Part shown: positions 1-9,405 of the stretch, one piece after another
Position numbering within the stretch: position 1 is the first letter of the stretch
Layout of the letters: each line of letters starts with the position of its first letter
DNA from: an uncultured Massilia sp.
Lineage (GTDB): Bacteria > Pseudomonadota > Gammaproteobacteria > Burkholderiales > Burkholderiaceae
Length of the DNA: 64,000 nt
NCBI GenBank assembly: GCA_946481275.1
Contig: CAMLMV010000009.1
Location: 1 to 64,000, forward strand
Direction: 5' to 3'
Translations under genes and position numbers: made by a program
The notes under the pieces: generated by a model
What the model was told of the DNA's origin: nothing
The model's input: only the letters and a program-made list of their open reading frames with translations
Database searches by the model: none

Positions 1-720
1 TCCAGCGCGTCCGAGATCGGGTGCGTGTAGTCGTACATCGGGTAGATGCACCACTTGTCGCCCGTGCGGTGGTGATGCGCATGGCGGATGCGGTACAGGG
101 CCGGGTCGCGGTTCGTCATGATGGGGGACGACATCGCGTCCTCGCTCATCCTGGCGCGCAGCACGTGCTCGCCGTCCTTGTACTTGCCGGCCTTCATGTC
201 GCGGAAGATCTGCAGCGATTCCTCGACCGGACGGTCGCGGAACGGCGAGTTCGTGCCCGGCGTGCCGAAGTTGCCGCGGTTGCGCGACATGTCTTCGGCG
301 CTCTGGCTGTCGACGTAGGCCTTGCCGTTCTGGATCAGGTATTCGGCCATCGCATAGAGCTGGTCGAAGTAGTCGCTGGCGTAGTGCAGGAACTCCTGCC
401 CGCCTTGCTCCCACGTGAAGCCCAGCCACTTGACGCTGTCCATGATCGTGTCGACGTATTCCTGGTCTTCCTTTTCCGGATTCGTATCGTCGAAACGGAG
501 GTGGCAGCGGCCCTGGTAGTCGCGTGCCAGCCCGAAGTTCAGGCAGATGGATTTGGCGTGGCCCACGTGCAGGTAACCGTTCGGCTCCGGCGGGAAGCGC
601 GTGATCACGGACGGCATGCCGGTACGCGTGTGGGTGCCCGCGGCGAGGTCGGATTCGACGATCGCGCGAACAAAATTCGACGACGGGGTGGCCGCCGCAG
701 CGTTCTTGTCGTTACTCATG
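1..720 (-). CDS. glnS: Glutaminyl-tRNA synthetase, N-terminal part (cut by window edge)
   Basis: This is a class I aminoacyl-tRNA synthetase that charges tRNA-Gln with glutamine in the cytoplasm. The first 240 residues are visible and the C-terminal part lies outside the window. The ATP-binding signature appears as HVGH at residues 51-54 inside [15 protein letters not shown], followed by the [10 protein letters not shown] segment typical of GlnRS/GluRS and the YPMYDYTHP region. The ATG at 718-720 is the natural start; the next ATG comes only inside the conserved fold. It is divergent from the J-domain gene at 903, and the 182 bases between them must hold both promoters. Confidence 0.95.
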
Positions 721-902
721 AAACCTATTGGAGATGGGTATGATTCCCGGCATTTTACCGTAGAAGACGCCATCCGGGCCGCTATGTGGTCAAGCGCACT
801 GTCCGCGTGGAGGGCAGTCCGCATACTGCGCCTGTCAAGTTGCCGCTTTCTATAGGATAATCTCGGTTTAATGTTTTTTCGGCCATAGCCGGAGAGTTCC
901 AA

Positions 903-1193
903 GTGGAAAATTTATACGCGATCCTCGGCGTCGCGCCGAATGCCAGCGACGACGACATCAAGAAGGTCTACCGCTCGCTCGCCATGCGCTACCACCCGGA
1001 CCGCAACCAGGCGCCGGGCGCGGAAGCGCGCTTCAAGGCCGTCACGAAGGCGTACGAGGTGCTGTCCGACCCGGTCAGGCGGGCGGAATACGACCAGAGC
1101 GTGAACCACCGCATCGTGCTCGACGCGGAAGCCGAAGCCTTCGAGCTGTGGCGCTCTATCTTCGCCCTGAACGGCGTCAATTTGGTCAACTGA
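903..1193 (+). CDS. Small J-domain (DnaJ-like) protein
   Basis: A 96-residue protein that is almost entirely a J domain, the module that stimulates Hsp70 (DnaK) ATPase. The HPD tripeptide is present within [11 protein letters not shown] (about residues 30-40), and helices II and III read normally ([27 protein letters not shown]). There is no Gly/Phe linker, zinc-finger or substrate-binding domain, so it is a type III J protein that must get specificity from elsewhere, possibly from the unknown proteins encoded just downstream. The start is GTG at 903, preceded by GGAGAG. A GATAAT box at 856-861 is a weak -10 candidate. The next gene follows after 41 bases. Confidence 0.85.
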   Translation: MENLYAILGVAPNASDDDIKKVYRSLAMRYHPDRNQAPGAEARFKAVTKAYEVLSDPVRRAEYDQSVNHRIVLDAEAEAFELWRSIFALNGVNLVN

Positions 1194-1234
1194 GCTCCCT
1201 GCCTGAATACGTTCCAACAGAATACGAGTCAATC

Positions 1235-1750
1235 ATGAAAAAAGTACATCCGGAGTTCGCCTTCCAGTCGCGCGAGCTGGAAGGCCAGATCGAAGGCACC
1301 CTGGGTGACCCGCCCAATCGCAAGAACTACGACATGATGGTGCAGGCCCTCGTGTCCGAATACGCCAACGGCGACGGCCTCGACGACGTCAACATGATGG
1401 CGTTCGCGCTCGTCGACCGCATCCGTTTCACGGACCCGAAAGGCCTCATCCGCGAAGCCTATGATTACGAAGGCGGCGATCCGGCCAAGGTGTTCGCGAT
1501 GGCCAACTGCGACGGCGACGACGAAGGCCGTGCGATGTATGCCGCCATCTGCGACAACCATCCGGAACTGGCGCGCCAGGCCATCGTGACGGCGTTCCTG
1601 TACAAGAACCAGGCCCGCTGGGAAGACGACGACCAGTCGCTCGACCAGCTGGCCAGGAACGACGAAGGCGACGACGAGGAACTCGACGAAACGGCTGCCG
1701 GCGACGACTTCACCCAGCTGTTCGACCAGGACGGAGGCGACCGCGAATGA
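1235..1750 (+). CDS. Acidic protein of unknown function in J-domain operon
   Basis: A 171-residue, very acidic soluble protein starting MKKVHPEFAF. I do not recognise its family. The last 45 residues are dominated by Asp and Glu (DDDQSLDQLARNDEGDDEE and similar), while the N-terminal part looks helical. There is no signal peptide or membrane segment. It follows the J-domain gene by 41 bases, and its stop overlaps the ATG of the next gene (ATGA at 1747-1750), so translation is probably coupled. The gene order suggests it works with the J-domain protein, but this is inference from context only. Confidence 0.7.
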   Translation: MKKVHPEFAFQSRELEGQIEGTLGDPPNRKNYDMMVQALVSEYANGDGLDDVNMMAFALVDRIRFTDPKGLIREAYDYEGGDPAKVFAMANCDGDDEGRAMYAAICDNHPELARQAIVTAFLYKNQARWEDDDQSLDQLARNDEGDDEELDETAAGDDFTQLFDQDGGDRE

Positions 1751-2529
1751 GCGACGACAACAAATCCAACCTGCCCGCGCTGACCAGGCAGGTCGGCGAA
1801 CTCGTGCTGGCCGGTTCGCTGCAGCACGCCGAGGAGGCGCTGTCGCAGGCCGCCGACGAGCATGGCGACTACGCCGTGGCCGAAGTGCTGTCCACCTTGC
1901 CCCCGCAGGTGACGGCGCTGCACCTGGCCGGCTTCGACGGCGCCAAGACGTCCGTCGCGACCCTGCTGGTGCCGCCGAAGGCGTGGGCCGAAAGCCTCGC
2001 CTATCTCGCCGCCACGTGGCCGGACGACATGATCGAGGACGATCCCGAGCGCATCGCGGAAAACCTGTTCAACCACATCCACGGCATCGTCTACGCGACG
2101 GATGACGAGGACCGCCGCCAAGAGCTGCTGACGGAGGCGTCGGCCACCGACTACGGCGCGACCGCGTTCGCCATCGTGTGGTCGCTGGCGCCGCGCGAGA
2201 TCCTCGAAGTGGCCGGCGAGATCAACAACCGCGGCCCGCTCATCAACGTGCACACGACGTCCGACAGCGACATCGTGCCACTCGCCGTCGACCTGGCCAA
2301 GGCCAGCGAGGACGGCTGGCAGCGCTCGCTGCTGGAACTGTTCCCGGAATACCGCAACACGGCCGACCTCGCGGACGTCGAGTTGCCGGACGATCCGGAC
2401 GAAGAGACGGAATTCCAGCAGCGCGGTACGCGCGAACTGCTGTACCGCCTGCGCAAGCAGGTGCCGTCCGTCCGCAGCCTGCAGCGCCGCAGCGGCCGCC
2501 GCAGCATGGGCACGGACATCTTCTCGTGA
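1747..2529 (+). CDS. Protein of unknown function in J-domain operon (second of three)
   Basis: A 260-residue soluble protein starting MSDDNKSNLPALTR. I do not recognise the family. It is predicted to be helix-rich and acidic, with a basic Arg-rich tail near residues 235-255 (RLRKQVPSVRSLQRRSGRR). No membrane segment or catalytic motif is visible. Its start overlaps the stop of the gene before it (ATGA) and its stop overlaps the GTG of the gene after it (GTGA at 2526-2529), so the three genes are translationally coupled and their products are likely made in fixed ratio. Confidence 0.7.
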   Translation: MSDDNKSNLPALTRQVGELVLAGSLQHAEEALSQAADEHGDYAVAEVLSTLPPQVTALHLAGFDGAKTSVATLLVPPKAWAESLAYLAATWPDDMIEDDPERIAENLFNHIHGIVYATDDEDRRQELLTEASATDYGATAFAIVWSLAPREILEVAGEINNRGPLINVHTTSDSDIVPLAVDLAKASEDGWQRSLLELFPEYRNTADLADVELPDDPDEETEFQQRGTRELLYRLRKQVPSVRSLQRRSGRRSMGTDIFS

Positions 2530-3425
2530 CGGGGGCGAGCGCATCGATGCTGCCGGCAATCGTCATCGAAAAACTGCCCCGGCTGATCCGCGCGATCCGG
2601 CTGATCCCGCAACACGCCGATGCCGACGAGGCCGTGGGCCTGGCGGACGAACTGGCCGGCATCACGGCGATGGTGGCCGAGAAGTTCACCAACGACCGCA
2701 CGGCCGAAGGCATCCAGCGTGCGCAGCTGCTCACCATCGGCTGCGTGTCGCTGGGGCTCGAGCACCTCGTGGAGACGGACGACGAACAGGGCGACCTGGA
2801 CGCGCTCGACGTGCTGCTGGGCGAGGGCGCGGAATTCGTGTTCCAGCAGGGCTTCCGCCTGATCCGTGACCTGGCGGCGCTGCCGGAGGACACCTTGATC
2901 GGGGAGTTCGACAACGACCCCGTGTACTCGGCGCGGCGCCTGAAGGAGCTGTTCGTCGACATCTGCACGGCCGACCCGGGCGAGACGTGGTCCGGCTACG
3001 AGCGCTACCTGGGCCAGCTGAAGCAGCGCCAGGACGTGCAGGCCGTCGTGCGCGCCGCGCAGTGGCTGCGCCGGCACCATTGGGAAGGGCCCGTCAAGGA
3101 TCCGGACCTGAACGCGGAAGGCGTGATCGCGCTCGCGATCATCTTCGGCATCGAGGGCGGCGGGCGCGTCGTCGCGCGCACGGGACAGAAGGAATTCGAA
3201 CGCTTCGTGCAGACGGTCCGCAAGGCGAAGCCGGACTTCGACGCGGGCTGGGCCGCGCTGCTGGAAAAAATTCCGGCGCCGCATCAGGCCATCATCGCCG
3301 ACCGTATCCAGGGCTACCGCAACAGCATCCTCCTGCAGAACGTCGCGGGCAAGGTGCCGTTGAAGGAACTGTTCGTGGAGCTCGAGAACTATGCCGGTTC
3401 GGAGATCGACGCCGAGTATCCTTGA
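2526..3425 (+). CDS. Protein of unknown function in J-domain operon (third of three)
   Basis: Read from the GTG at 2526 this is 299 residues; an ATG at 2547 would give 292. The GTG is favoured because it overlaps the previous stop (GTGA), the same arrangement as upstream. The protein looks all-helical and repeat-like, with segments such as LTIGCVSLGLEHLVETDDEQ and VVRAAQWLRRHHWEG, and may have an alpha-solenoid fold. I do not recognise the family and see no catalytic motif. It ends the operon that starts with the J-domain gene. Confidence 0.7.
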   Translation: MTGASASMLPAIVIEKLPRLIRAIRLIPQHADADEAVGLADELAGITAMVAEKFTNDRTAEGIQRAQLLTIGCVSLGLEHLVETDDEQGDLDALDVLLGEGAEFVFQQGFRLIRDLAALPEDTLIGEFDNDPVYSARRLKELFVDICTADPGETWSGYERYLGQLKQRQDVQAVVRAAQWLRRHHWEGPVKDPDLNAEGVIALAIIFGIEGGGRVVARTGQKEFERFVQTVRKAKPDFDAGWAALLEKIPAPHQAIIADRIQGYRNSILLQNVAGKVPLKELFVELENYAGSEIDAEYP

Positions 3426-3571
3426 TCATCAAATCCGGCAATTCAAGGGGCCGGCGCCGAACTCGTCAATACGGTTCGTGCGCCGCCCGATTCCCATCAG
3501 GACTACCATGACGCTCCAGCCCCGCATCCCGTGCGGATGCGGTATCGAGCCATCAATGCAAGGAGTACGTC

Positions 3572-3892
3572 ATGTTGCAAGCAAACGAAATCCAGCAGCG
3601 ATTCACTCATATTCAGCAAACCATCCAGGAAGCCCAGCAGGCCTGTCAGCAGGATGCGCCCAACGAGATCCGCGACTGCATCGAAAAACTGTCGCGTGAA
3701 GCCAGGCAGGCGCAGAGCGTGATGCAGTCGAACGACCAGCAGCGCATCCAGCAATGCGTGGACAGCCTGGAAGACATGGGCGACGAAGCGAAGCGCATCA
3801 GCCGCTCGCTGCCCACGATGCCCGCCCATCTCGAAGCCGCGGTGACCCGCGTGCATGCCGAACTGTCGGACCTGAAGCACAAGCTGCACTGA
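3572..3892 (+). CDS. Small helical protein of unknown function
   Basis: A 106-residue protein, Gln-rich and predicted to be almost all helix or coiled coil (FTHIQQTIQEAQQACQQ, VDSLEDMGDEAKRISRS). It has three cysteines, in QACQQ, RDCIEK and QQCVDS. It has no signal peptide and no membrane segment. The ATG at 3572 has AAGGAG upstream (3560-3565) and is clearly the start. It stands alone: 146 bases of non-coding sequence precede it, and the convergent CoA transferase ends 6 bases after its stop. The function is unknown. Confidence 0.7.
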   Translation: MLQANEIQQRFTHIQQTIQEAQQACQQDAPNEIRDCIEKLSREARQAQSVMQSNDQQRIQQCVDSLEDMGDEAKRISRSLPTMPAHLEAAVTRVHAELSDLKHKLH

Positions 3893-3898
3893 TCCGCC

Positions 3899-5167
3899 TT
3901 ACACGACGCCGCCCTTGCGCAGGGCGGCAATCTCCTCGTCCGTCTTGCCCAGCACGTCGCGCAAGACTTCCTCCGTGTGTTCGCCCAGCAGCGGCGGCGC
4001 CTTGGCGCTCGTCGCCGGCGTGGCCGACATGCGCATCGGGCTGCGCACCAGTTTTACCTGACCGGCCGTCGGATGCGGCAGCGCGATCTCCATGCCGCGC
4101 GCCCGCACCTGCTCGTTGGCGAACACCTCGTCCAGGTCGTTGATCGGACCGCACGGCACGCCCACGGCTTCCAGCATGGCGATCCATGCCGCGCGCGGCC
4201 GCTCGCGCACCATGTCCGCGAGCAGGGGCACGAGCACGTCGCGGTTCTGCACGCGGGCAGGGTTGGTGGCGAAACGCGGGTCGCGCGCCAGTTCCGGCCG
4301 GCCGCCCGCTTCCACGAACTTCTGGTACTGGCCGTCGTTGCCGGCGGCGACGATGATGTGGCCGTCGCTGCACGCGAACGTCTGGTACGGCACGATGTTG
4401 GCGTGCGCATTGCCCCAGCGCCTGGGCCGCTTGCCGCTGGCCAGGTAATTGCTGCCGACGTTCGCCAGCATCGCGACCTGCGTGTCGAGCAGGGCCATGT
4501 CGATGTGCTGGCCTTCGCCCGTGCGGTCGCGGTGGGTCAGCGCGGCGAGCACGGCGACGGTCGCGTACATGCCCGTCATCAGGTCCGTCAGCGCGACGCC
4601 GACTTTTTGCGGACCGCCACCCGGCAGGTCGTCGCGCTCGCCCGTCACGGACATCAGCCCGCCCATGCCCTGGATCAGGAAGTCGTAGCCGGCGCGGTGC
4701 GCGTACGGTCCGTCCTGGCCGAAGCCCGTGATCGAGCAGTACACGAGGTCCGGCCTGATGGTTTTCAGCGTGTCGTAATCGAGGCCGTAGCGCTTGAGGT
4801 GGCCGACCTTGAAGTTCTCGATCACGACGTCGCAATGGCGCACCAGCTCGCGCAGCAGCGCCTGGCCTGGCTCGCTCGCGATGTCGACCGTCAGCGAACG
4901 CTTGCCGCGGTTCGCCGACAGGTAGTAGGCGGCTTCGGTGGTCGGCCGGCCTTCGGCGTCGGGCGCGTACGGCGGACCCCAGGCGCGCGTGTCGTCGCCG
5001 GCGCCGGGGCGCTCGATCTTGATGATGTCGGCGCCGAGGTCGGCGAGGTTCTGCGAGCACCACGGCCCGGCCAGCACGCGCGACAGGTCGAGCACGCGGA
5101 TGTGGCCCAGTGCGCCCTGCAGGCGATTGTCCGGACCGTTGTGCGGTCCGTTCGGATTGAATGCCAT
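3899..5167 (-). CDS. CaiB/BaiF family (class III) CoA transferase
   Basis: A 422-residue class III CoA transferase, which moves CoA between carboxylic acids through an Asp-bound acyl intermediate. The N-terminal signature IRVLDLSRVLAGPWCSQNLA, the NRGKRSLTVDI motif and the region GVALTDLMTGMYA, whose Asp aligns with the catalytic Asp of formyl-CoA transferase, are all present. The ending LGKTDEEIAALRKGGVV is typical. Substrates cannot be deduced; many relatives use succinyl-CoA with itaconate, mesaconate or similar acids. It lies 35 bases downstream of the antiporter gene on the same strand, with no obvious functional link. Confidence 0.88.
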   Translation of the reverse strand: MAFNPNGPHNGPDNRLQGALGHIRVLDLSRVLAGPWCSQNLADLGADIIKIERPGAGDDTRAWGPPYAPDAEGRPTTEAAYYLSANRGKRSLTVDIASEPGQALLRELVRHCDVVIENFKVGHLKRYGLDYDTLKTIRPDLVYCSITGFGQDGPYAHRAGYDFLIQGMGGLMSVTGERDDLPGGGPQKVGVALTDLMTGMYATVAVLAALTHRDRTGEGQHIDMALLDTQVAMLANVGSNYLASGKRPRRWGNAHANIVPYQTFACSDGHIIVAAGNDGQYQKFVEAGGRPELARDPRFATNPARVQNRDVLVPLLADMVRERPRAAWIAMLEAVGVPCGPINDLDEVFANEQVRARGMEIALPHPTAGQVKLVRSPMRMSATPATSAKAPPLLGEHTEEVLRDVLGKTDEEIAALRKGGVV

Positions 5168-5202
5168 CTGGTCTCCGATTGTTGAGTTGTTCTCGCGGCG
5201 GA

Positions 5203-6963
5203 TTATACGTCCCGTTTCTCGTCCAGCGTGGCGGCGAACTGGTCGCGCTCGCGGTCGACGATGTCGTCGACGACGCGCTCGTCGAGCCCCATCCCTTCGA
5301 GCACGAAGGCCGACAGCTGCAGGCTCGCTTCCAGCGTCTCCGGCACGACGACGTTGGCGCCCGCCTGCTTGAGGGCGCGCGCATGCTTTTCGTCGCGCGA
5401 GCGCGCGTACAGGCGCACGTGCGGGAATTCGCGCCGGATGCCGCGCACGGCCTGCATGGCCGATGCGGGATGGTCCATCGTCAGCACGATCGCCGGCGCC
5501 TCGTCCGCATGCACGTGGCGCAGCAGTTCCGGCCGCGCCGCGTTGCCGAAATAAACCGGCACCCCGGTCGCGCGCAGCTGCGAGACGAGCTTCGCATCGT
5601 TCTCGAACGCGACGTAGGGAATCCCCTGCGCCGCGAGCAGCTTGCCCAGTTGCTGGCCGACGCGTCCGAATCCCGCGATGATCACGCGGTCCCGCGCCGC
5701 ATCGAGCTCGTTGTCGGCGAGGTGCGCCGCGGCGCCCTGGGGTTCCGCCGCCGAGCGCTCGCCGATCGCATGCCCGATGCGCGCCAGCAGCGGCGTGATG
5801 AACAGCGACAGGCCGACGGCCAGCATCACGCGCGCGCCGAGGGCGCCGTCCAGCAGCTTCGACGCGGTCGCGTAGCCGATCACGATGAACGCGAATTCGC
5901 CGCCTTGCCCCAGCAGCAGGCCGCCTTCGATCGCGCGGCCCCATGGCAGGCCGCCGAGCCGCAGCAGCGGCGCGATGACGAGGGCCTTCAGCAGCACGAG
6001 CCCCAGCACGGCGCAGGCGAGCCACAGCGGCGCGTGGAGGATCTGCAGCGCGTCCATGCCCATGCCGACCGTCATGAAGAACAGCCCCATGAGCAGGCCC
6101 TTGAACGGCTCGACCATCAGCTCGACCTCGTGCTTGAACTCCGTCTCGGCCAGCAGCAGGCCGGCAATCAGCGCGCCCAGCGCCATCGACAGGCCGGCCA
6201 GGTGCGACAGCGCGGCGATGCCGAACGTCGACAGCAGGATCAGGGCCATGAATACGTCCGGCTGGCGATGGCGGGCAAACGCGCGGAACAGCGGATGCAC
6301 GACCTTGCCGCCGACGAGGTAGATGAGGGCGATGGCGCCGGCCGCCTTGGCCATCGCGAGCAGGGCGATCAGCGCCACGTTCGCGCCGCCGCCCTCGTTC
6401 TTGCCGAGCGCGCCGATCAGGATCAGGATGGGCACGACGGCGAGATCCTGCAGCATCAGCACGGCAAACGCGGCCTGGCCGAGGGGGCTCGCCGTGCGCT
6501 GGCTCTCGGCCAGCAACTGCATCACGACGGCCGTCGACGAGAGCGACAGCACGAGGCCCAGCACGAGCGCCGCGTCGAGCCGGCGGTCGAGCAGCAGATA
6601 GGCCGCGCCGCCGATCAGCGCCGCGCACAGCACCACCTGCGCGCTGCCCGTGCCGAACACCCAGCGCCGCATGGCCCACAGGCGCGCGGCCGAGAGTTCC
6701 AGGCCGATCATGAACATGAGGAACAGCACGCCCAGCTCGGCCAGCATGGCGACGTTGTCGTTGTTGGGGAACGTGAACAGGCCGAGCGGCGCGAAATCCT
6801 CGGCCATGCGGCCAAGCCCGAACGGGCCGAGGAGGGCGCCGACGGCGAGGAAGCCCAGCACCTGGTTGATGCGCAGGCGCTGCAGGAGCGGGATCAGGAT
6901 GCCGGCAAGGGCGAGGAACAGCAGGATTTCGCGCAGGAAGGGGAAGGCGTGTTGCTCTTGCAC
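5203..6963 (-). CDS. KefB-type monovalent cation:proton antiporter with TrkA-N domain
   Basis: A 586-residue inner-membrane transporter of the CPA2 family. The first 390 residues contain about 12-13 hydrophobic helices, including FLAVGALLGPFGLG and the helix LGQGGEFAFIVIG. A Rossmann-type TrkA-N domain follows (roughly 415-540), with the nucleotide-binding loop VIIAGFGRVGQQL. This architecture is that of KefB/KefC and YbaL, which exchange K+ or Na+ for H+, often in response to glutathione adducts or pH. No KefF/KefG-type ancillary gene is adjacent, so glutathione gating is not supported here. Confidence 0.88.
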   Translation of the reverse strand: MQEQHAFPFLREILLFLALAGILIPLLQRLRINQVLGFLAVGALLGPFGLGRMAEDFAPLGLFTFPNNDNVAMLAELGVLFLMFMIGLELSAARLWAMRRWVFGTGSAQVVLCAALIGGAAYLLLDRRLDAALVLGLVLSLSSTAVVMQLLAESQRTASPLGQAAFAVLMLQDLAVVPILILIGALGKNEGGGANVALIALLAMAKAAGAIALIYLVGGKVVHPLFRAFARHRQPDVFMALILLSTFGIAALSHLAGLSMALGALIAGLLLAETEFKHEVELMVEPFKGLLMGLFFMTVGMGMDALQILHAPLWLACAVLGLVLLKALVIAPLLRLGGLPWGRAIEGGLLLGQGGEFAFIVIGYATASKLLDGALGARVMLAVGLSLFITPLLARIGHAIGERSAAEPQGAAAHLADNELDAARDRVIIAGFGRVGQQLGKLLAAQGIPYVAFENDAKLVSQLRATGVPVYFGNAARPELLRHVHADEAPAIVLTMDHPASAMQAVRGIRREFPHVRLYARSRDEKHARALKQAGANVVVPETLEASLQLSAFVLEGMGLDERVVDDIVDRERDQFAATLDEKRDV

Positions 6964-7016
6964 GGGGTAGAACCTTTATCGGATGGTCACCCCGGCCATT
7001 TTAACGCGCCCCGCCT

Positions 7017-9278
7017 TCAGGCCTGCCGACTCTCCGCCATGAGAATCACTTCCTCCATCTCCTGGTCGATCTCGTTGCGCAGCTCGAGATAGCGCCCCAG
7101 CGCGTGGTCCAGCGACGGCAGCAGGATCCCGCGCTCGCTGTGCAGCCCCGTGTAGCGCGGCCGCGGCGCCGCGAAGCCGTACGACTCGGTCGATACGGCT
7201 TCCAGCCGGCTCGCGTCCACGCCCGCCCGCGCCGCCGCCTGTTCCGCCAGCTCGGCCCACGTCAGGGTGCCGACGTTGGCGAGGTGCCAGACGCCGGACT
7301 CGCCGTCGATCGCGAGGTCGAGGCAGGCGTGCACGAGGTCCGGCACATAGGTCGGCGACACGGCCATGTCGCGCGCGGCACGGAACGGCTCGCCCCGTTC
7401 CAGCGCCTGCAGCGCCAGGGTGACGAAGTTGTACTTGTCCCACGGGCCGAAGAAGGCGCTCGTGCGCACGACGAGGGCGCCCGGGTGCTTGTCCTGCACG
7501 CGCAGTTCGGCCTCGGCCTTGCTGCGGCCGTAGACGTTGAGCGGCGCCACGGTATCGCTTTCGACGTACGGTCGGTCGAGCGCACCGTCGAACACGAGGT
7601 CGCTGGAGAACGTCGTCAGGTGCACGCCGTGGCGGGCGCAGGCTGCCGCCAGGATCGCGGGGCCGATCGCGTTCTCGCGGAAGCAGCGCTCGGCGTCGCG
7701 CTCGGCATCGTCCACCCGCACATAGCCCGCCGTGTTGACGACGGCCCACGGCCGGTATTTATCGAGCGCGCGGTCGACGGACGCCGGGTCCGTGATGTCC
7801 ATGTCCTGGCGCGACAGCAGCCGGTACGCGAGGTTGCGCTTGCGGCAGATGCGGGCGAATGCGCGGCCCAGCGTGCCCGTCGCACCGGTGATGAGGATCG
7901 GTGCTGCATCCTTGCCGACGAGCGTGTGGCCGTCGGCCGTGATGGACGTCAGCGCGTCCGGCGTCGCGACGGGCGTGCACAGCCAGCGGCCCGGCCGGCG
8001 CCACCAGCCCTGGCCGCGCAGCACCGGGTGCGACAGCGGCGTGCCGGCCGACAGTTCCCGCATCATGCGCGCGACGGCCGTCGGACGCGGTTCCGGCGCG
8101 CGCACGTCGAACGGGCCCGGTTCGTAATAACCGTTGTTGCAGGTGACGAGGCTGTTCCAGTCGAACGAGCCCAGCAGCGACCAGACGGTGACGGCGCGCA
8201 GGTCGACACCGTTCGCGCGCACTTCCTTGCCCGCTTCCCAGATCTCCAGCAGCCAGCGCAGCTGGTCTTCGCGGTTGGCGTCGATGTGGGCTTCGGTGAC
8301 GGCGAGCGGGATGTGGTACCGGTCCCAGATCTCGTGCAGCAGCGGGGCGATGCCGGCCGTGGGCGTCGCGAGCGCGCGCGACGCTTCGATGTCGGCGCAC
8401 GGGATGCCGTCGGCCACGCCGCGGTGGTGGGCCGGATAGCGCTCGGGGCGGTGGTCGAGCCAGCGCTCGCTCGTGACGTAGTAATTGACGCCGATGACGT
8501 CCGGCGGGCACGGGTTCGCGCGGAACCACAGGAATTCTTCTTCGGCGATCCCGGTCTTCGTCAGGTACTTCCACAGCGGGTGCTCGGGGCCGACCATGCC
8601 GCACAACAGGTCCCACGCGAGCCAGCGGCGCTCGTTATAAAACTCGGCGACCTTGGCCATCTCGGGCGTGCTGTACGTCTTGCCGAGGTCGTCCGTCTGC
8701 ACGAGCCTGGCGTTCGGATTCACGGCCCGGATCGCGCGCATCGCCAGCACCACGGCGCGGCACTGGTTCAGCAGGGCCTGCACGAACGTGCGGTCGTCGC
8801 GGCCGTGCGGGTACCACACGCCGTACAGGCCCGCGAAGCGTGCCGTCGTGCACGGTTCGTTGACGGGGGTGTAGTACTCGATCCACGGATAGCGTGCGGC
8901 CACGGCGCCGGCGTATTCGGCCAGCTGCTCCGCGAACGCGGGATCGACGAGGCTCGTGTGGCGCGGGCCGCTGCCGTGGTGGATCAGACCCGCGATGGGG
9001 GTGACGCCGTGGGCACGGAGCGCATGCAGGCGCTCGTCGGGCCAGGTCCAGTCGGCGGCGTGGATGCCGTCCGGCGCGGTGCGCTCCCACAGGATGGGGT
9101 AGCGGATGGCGCGGATGCCGAGGGAGGCGAAACGGTCGATGTCGTCGGCCCGGGTGGCGTGGCCGTTACGGTCGAGCTGGTGAAAGTAGTCGTCGCGGAC
9201 GCGATTGACGGTGCATTCGAGGCCGCCCCACAGTTCGAGGGGGCGGGCGTGGCTGTTCGTGCTCTTCGTAGAATTCAT
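7017..9278 (-). CDS. Fusion of a family-1-like glycoside hydrolase and an RmlD-like reductase
   Basis: A 753-residue two-domain protein. Residues about 14-420 resemble GH1: the acid/base motif appears as TPVNEP (N140-E141-P142), and a second Glu, E329 in AVTEAH, is where the GH1 nucleophile (usually TENG) is expected. Residues about 458-735 form a short-chain reductase of the dTDP-4-dehydrorhamnose reductase (RmlD) type, with ITGATGTLG at 463-471 for NAD(P) and YGRSK (Y583, K587) as the catalytic pair. There is no signal peptide, so it acts in the cytoplasm. The substrate is unknown; a role in sugar-nucleotide or glycoside metabolism is inferred. It is divergent from trpS. Confidence 0.8.
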   Translation of the reverse strand: MNSTKSTNSHARPLELWGGLECTVNRVRDDYFHQLDRNGHATRADDIDRFASLGIRAIRYPILWERTAPDGIHAADWTWPDERLHALRAHGVTPIAGLIHHGSGPRHTSLVDPAFAEQLAEYAGAVAARYPWIEYYTPVNEPCTTARFAGLYGVWYPHGRDDRTFVQALLNQCRAVVLAMRAIRAVNPNARLVQTDDLGKTYSTPEMAKVAEFYNERRWLAWDLLCGMVGPEHPLWKYLTKTGIAEEEFLWFRANPCPPDVIGVNYYVTSERWLDHRPERYPAHHRGVADGIPCADIEASRALATPTAGIAPLLHEIWDRYHIPLAVTEAHIDANREDQLRWLLEIWEAGKEVRANGVDLRAVTVWSLLGSFDWNSLVTCNNGYYEPGPFDVRAPEPRPTAVARMMRELSAGTPLSHPVLRGQGWWRRPGRWLCTPVATPDALTSITADGHTLVGKDAAPILITGATGTLGRAFARICRKRNLAYRLLSRQDMDITDPASVDRALDKYRPWAVVNTAGYVRVDDAERDAERCFRENAIGPAILAAACARHGVHLTTFSSDLVFDGALDRPYVESDTVAPLNVYGRSKAEAELRVQDKHPGALVVRTSAFFGPWDKYNFVTLALQALERGEPFRAARDMAVSPTYVPDLVHACLDLAIDGESGVWHLANVGTLTWAELAEQAAARAGVDASRLEAVSTESYGFAAPRPRYTGLHSERGILLPSLDHALGRYLELRNEIDQEMEEVILMAESRQA

Positions 9279-9378
9279 AAATCACCAATGTTGTTAGTTT
9301 TATTGCAACAAAAAATCCAGCATGGCCCCGAACTGGCAAAAAAGTCGGGGAAGCGTTTTGGCTTTCGATCGGTGGCGG

Positions 9379-9384
9379 TTGACA
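9379..9384 (+). promoter_or_regulatory. Candidate -35 box of trpS leader promoter
   Basis: A perfect TTGACA lies upstream of the trpS leader peptide. The expected -10 position (about 9401-9408, CAACCATG) matches the consensus poorly, so the promoter is tentative. If used, transcription would begin near 9414, almost exactly at the ATG at 9415, making the leader peptide leaderless, as in some alphaproteobacterial trp leaders. Confidence 0.35.
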
Positions 9385-9405
9385 GCGGCGCGTCAACCTG
9401 CAACC

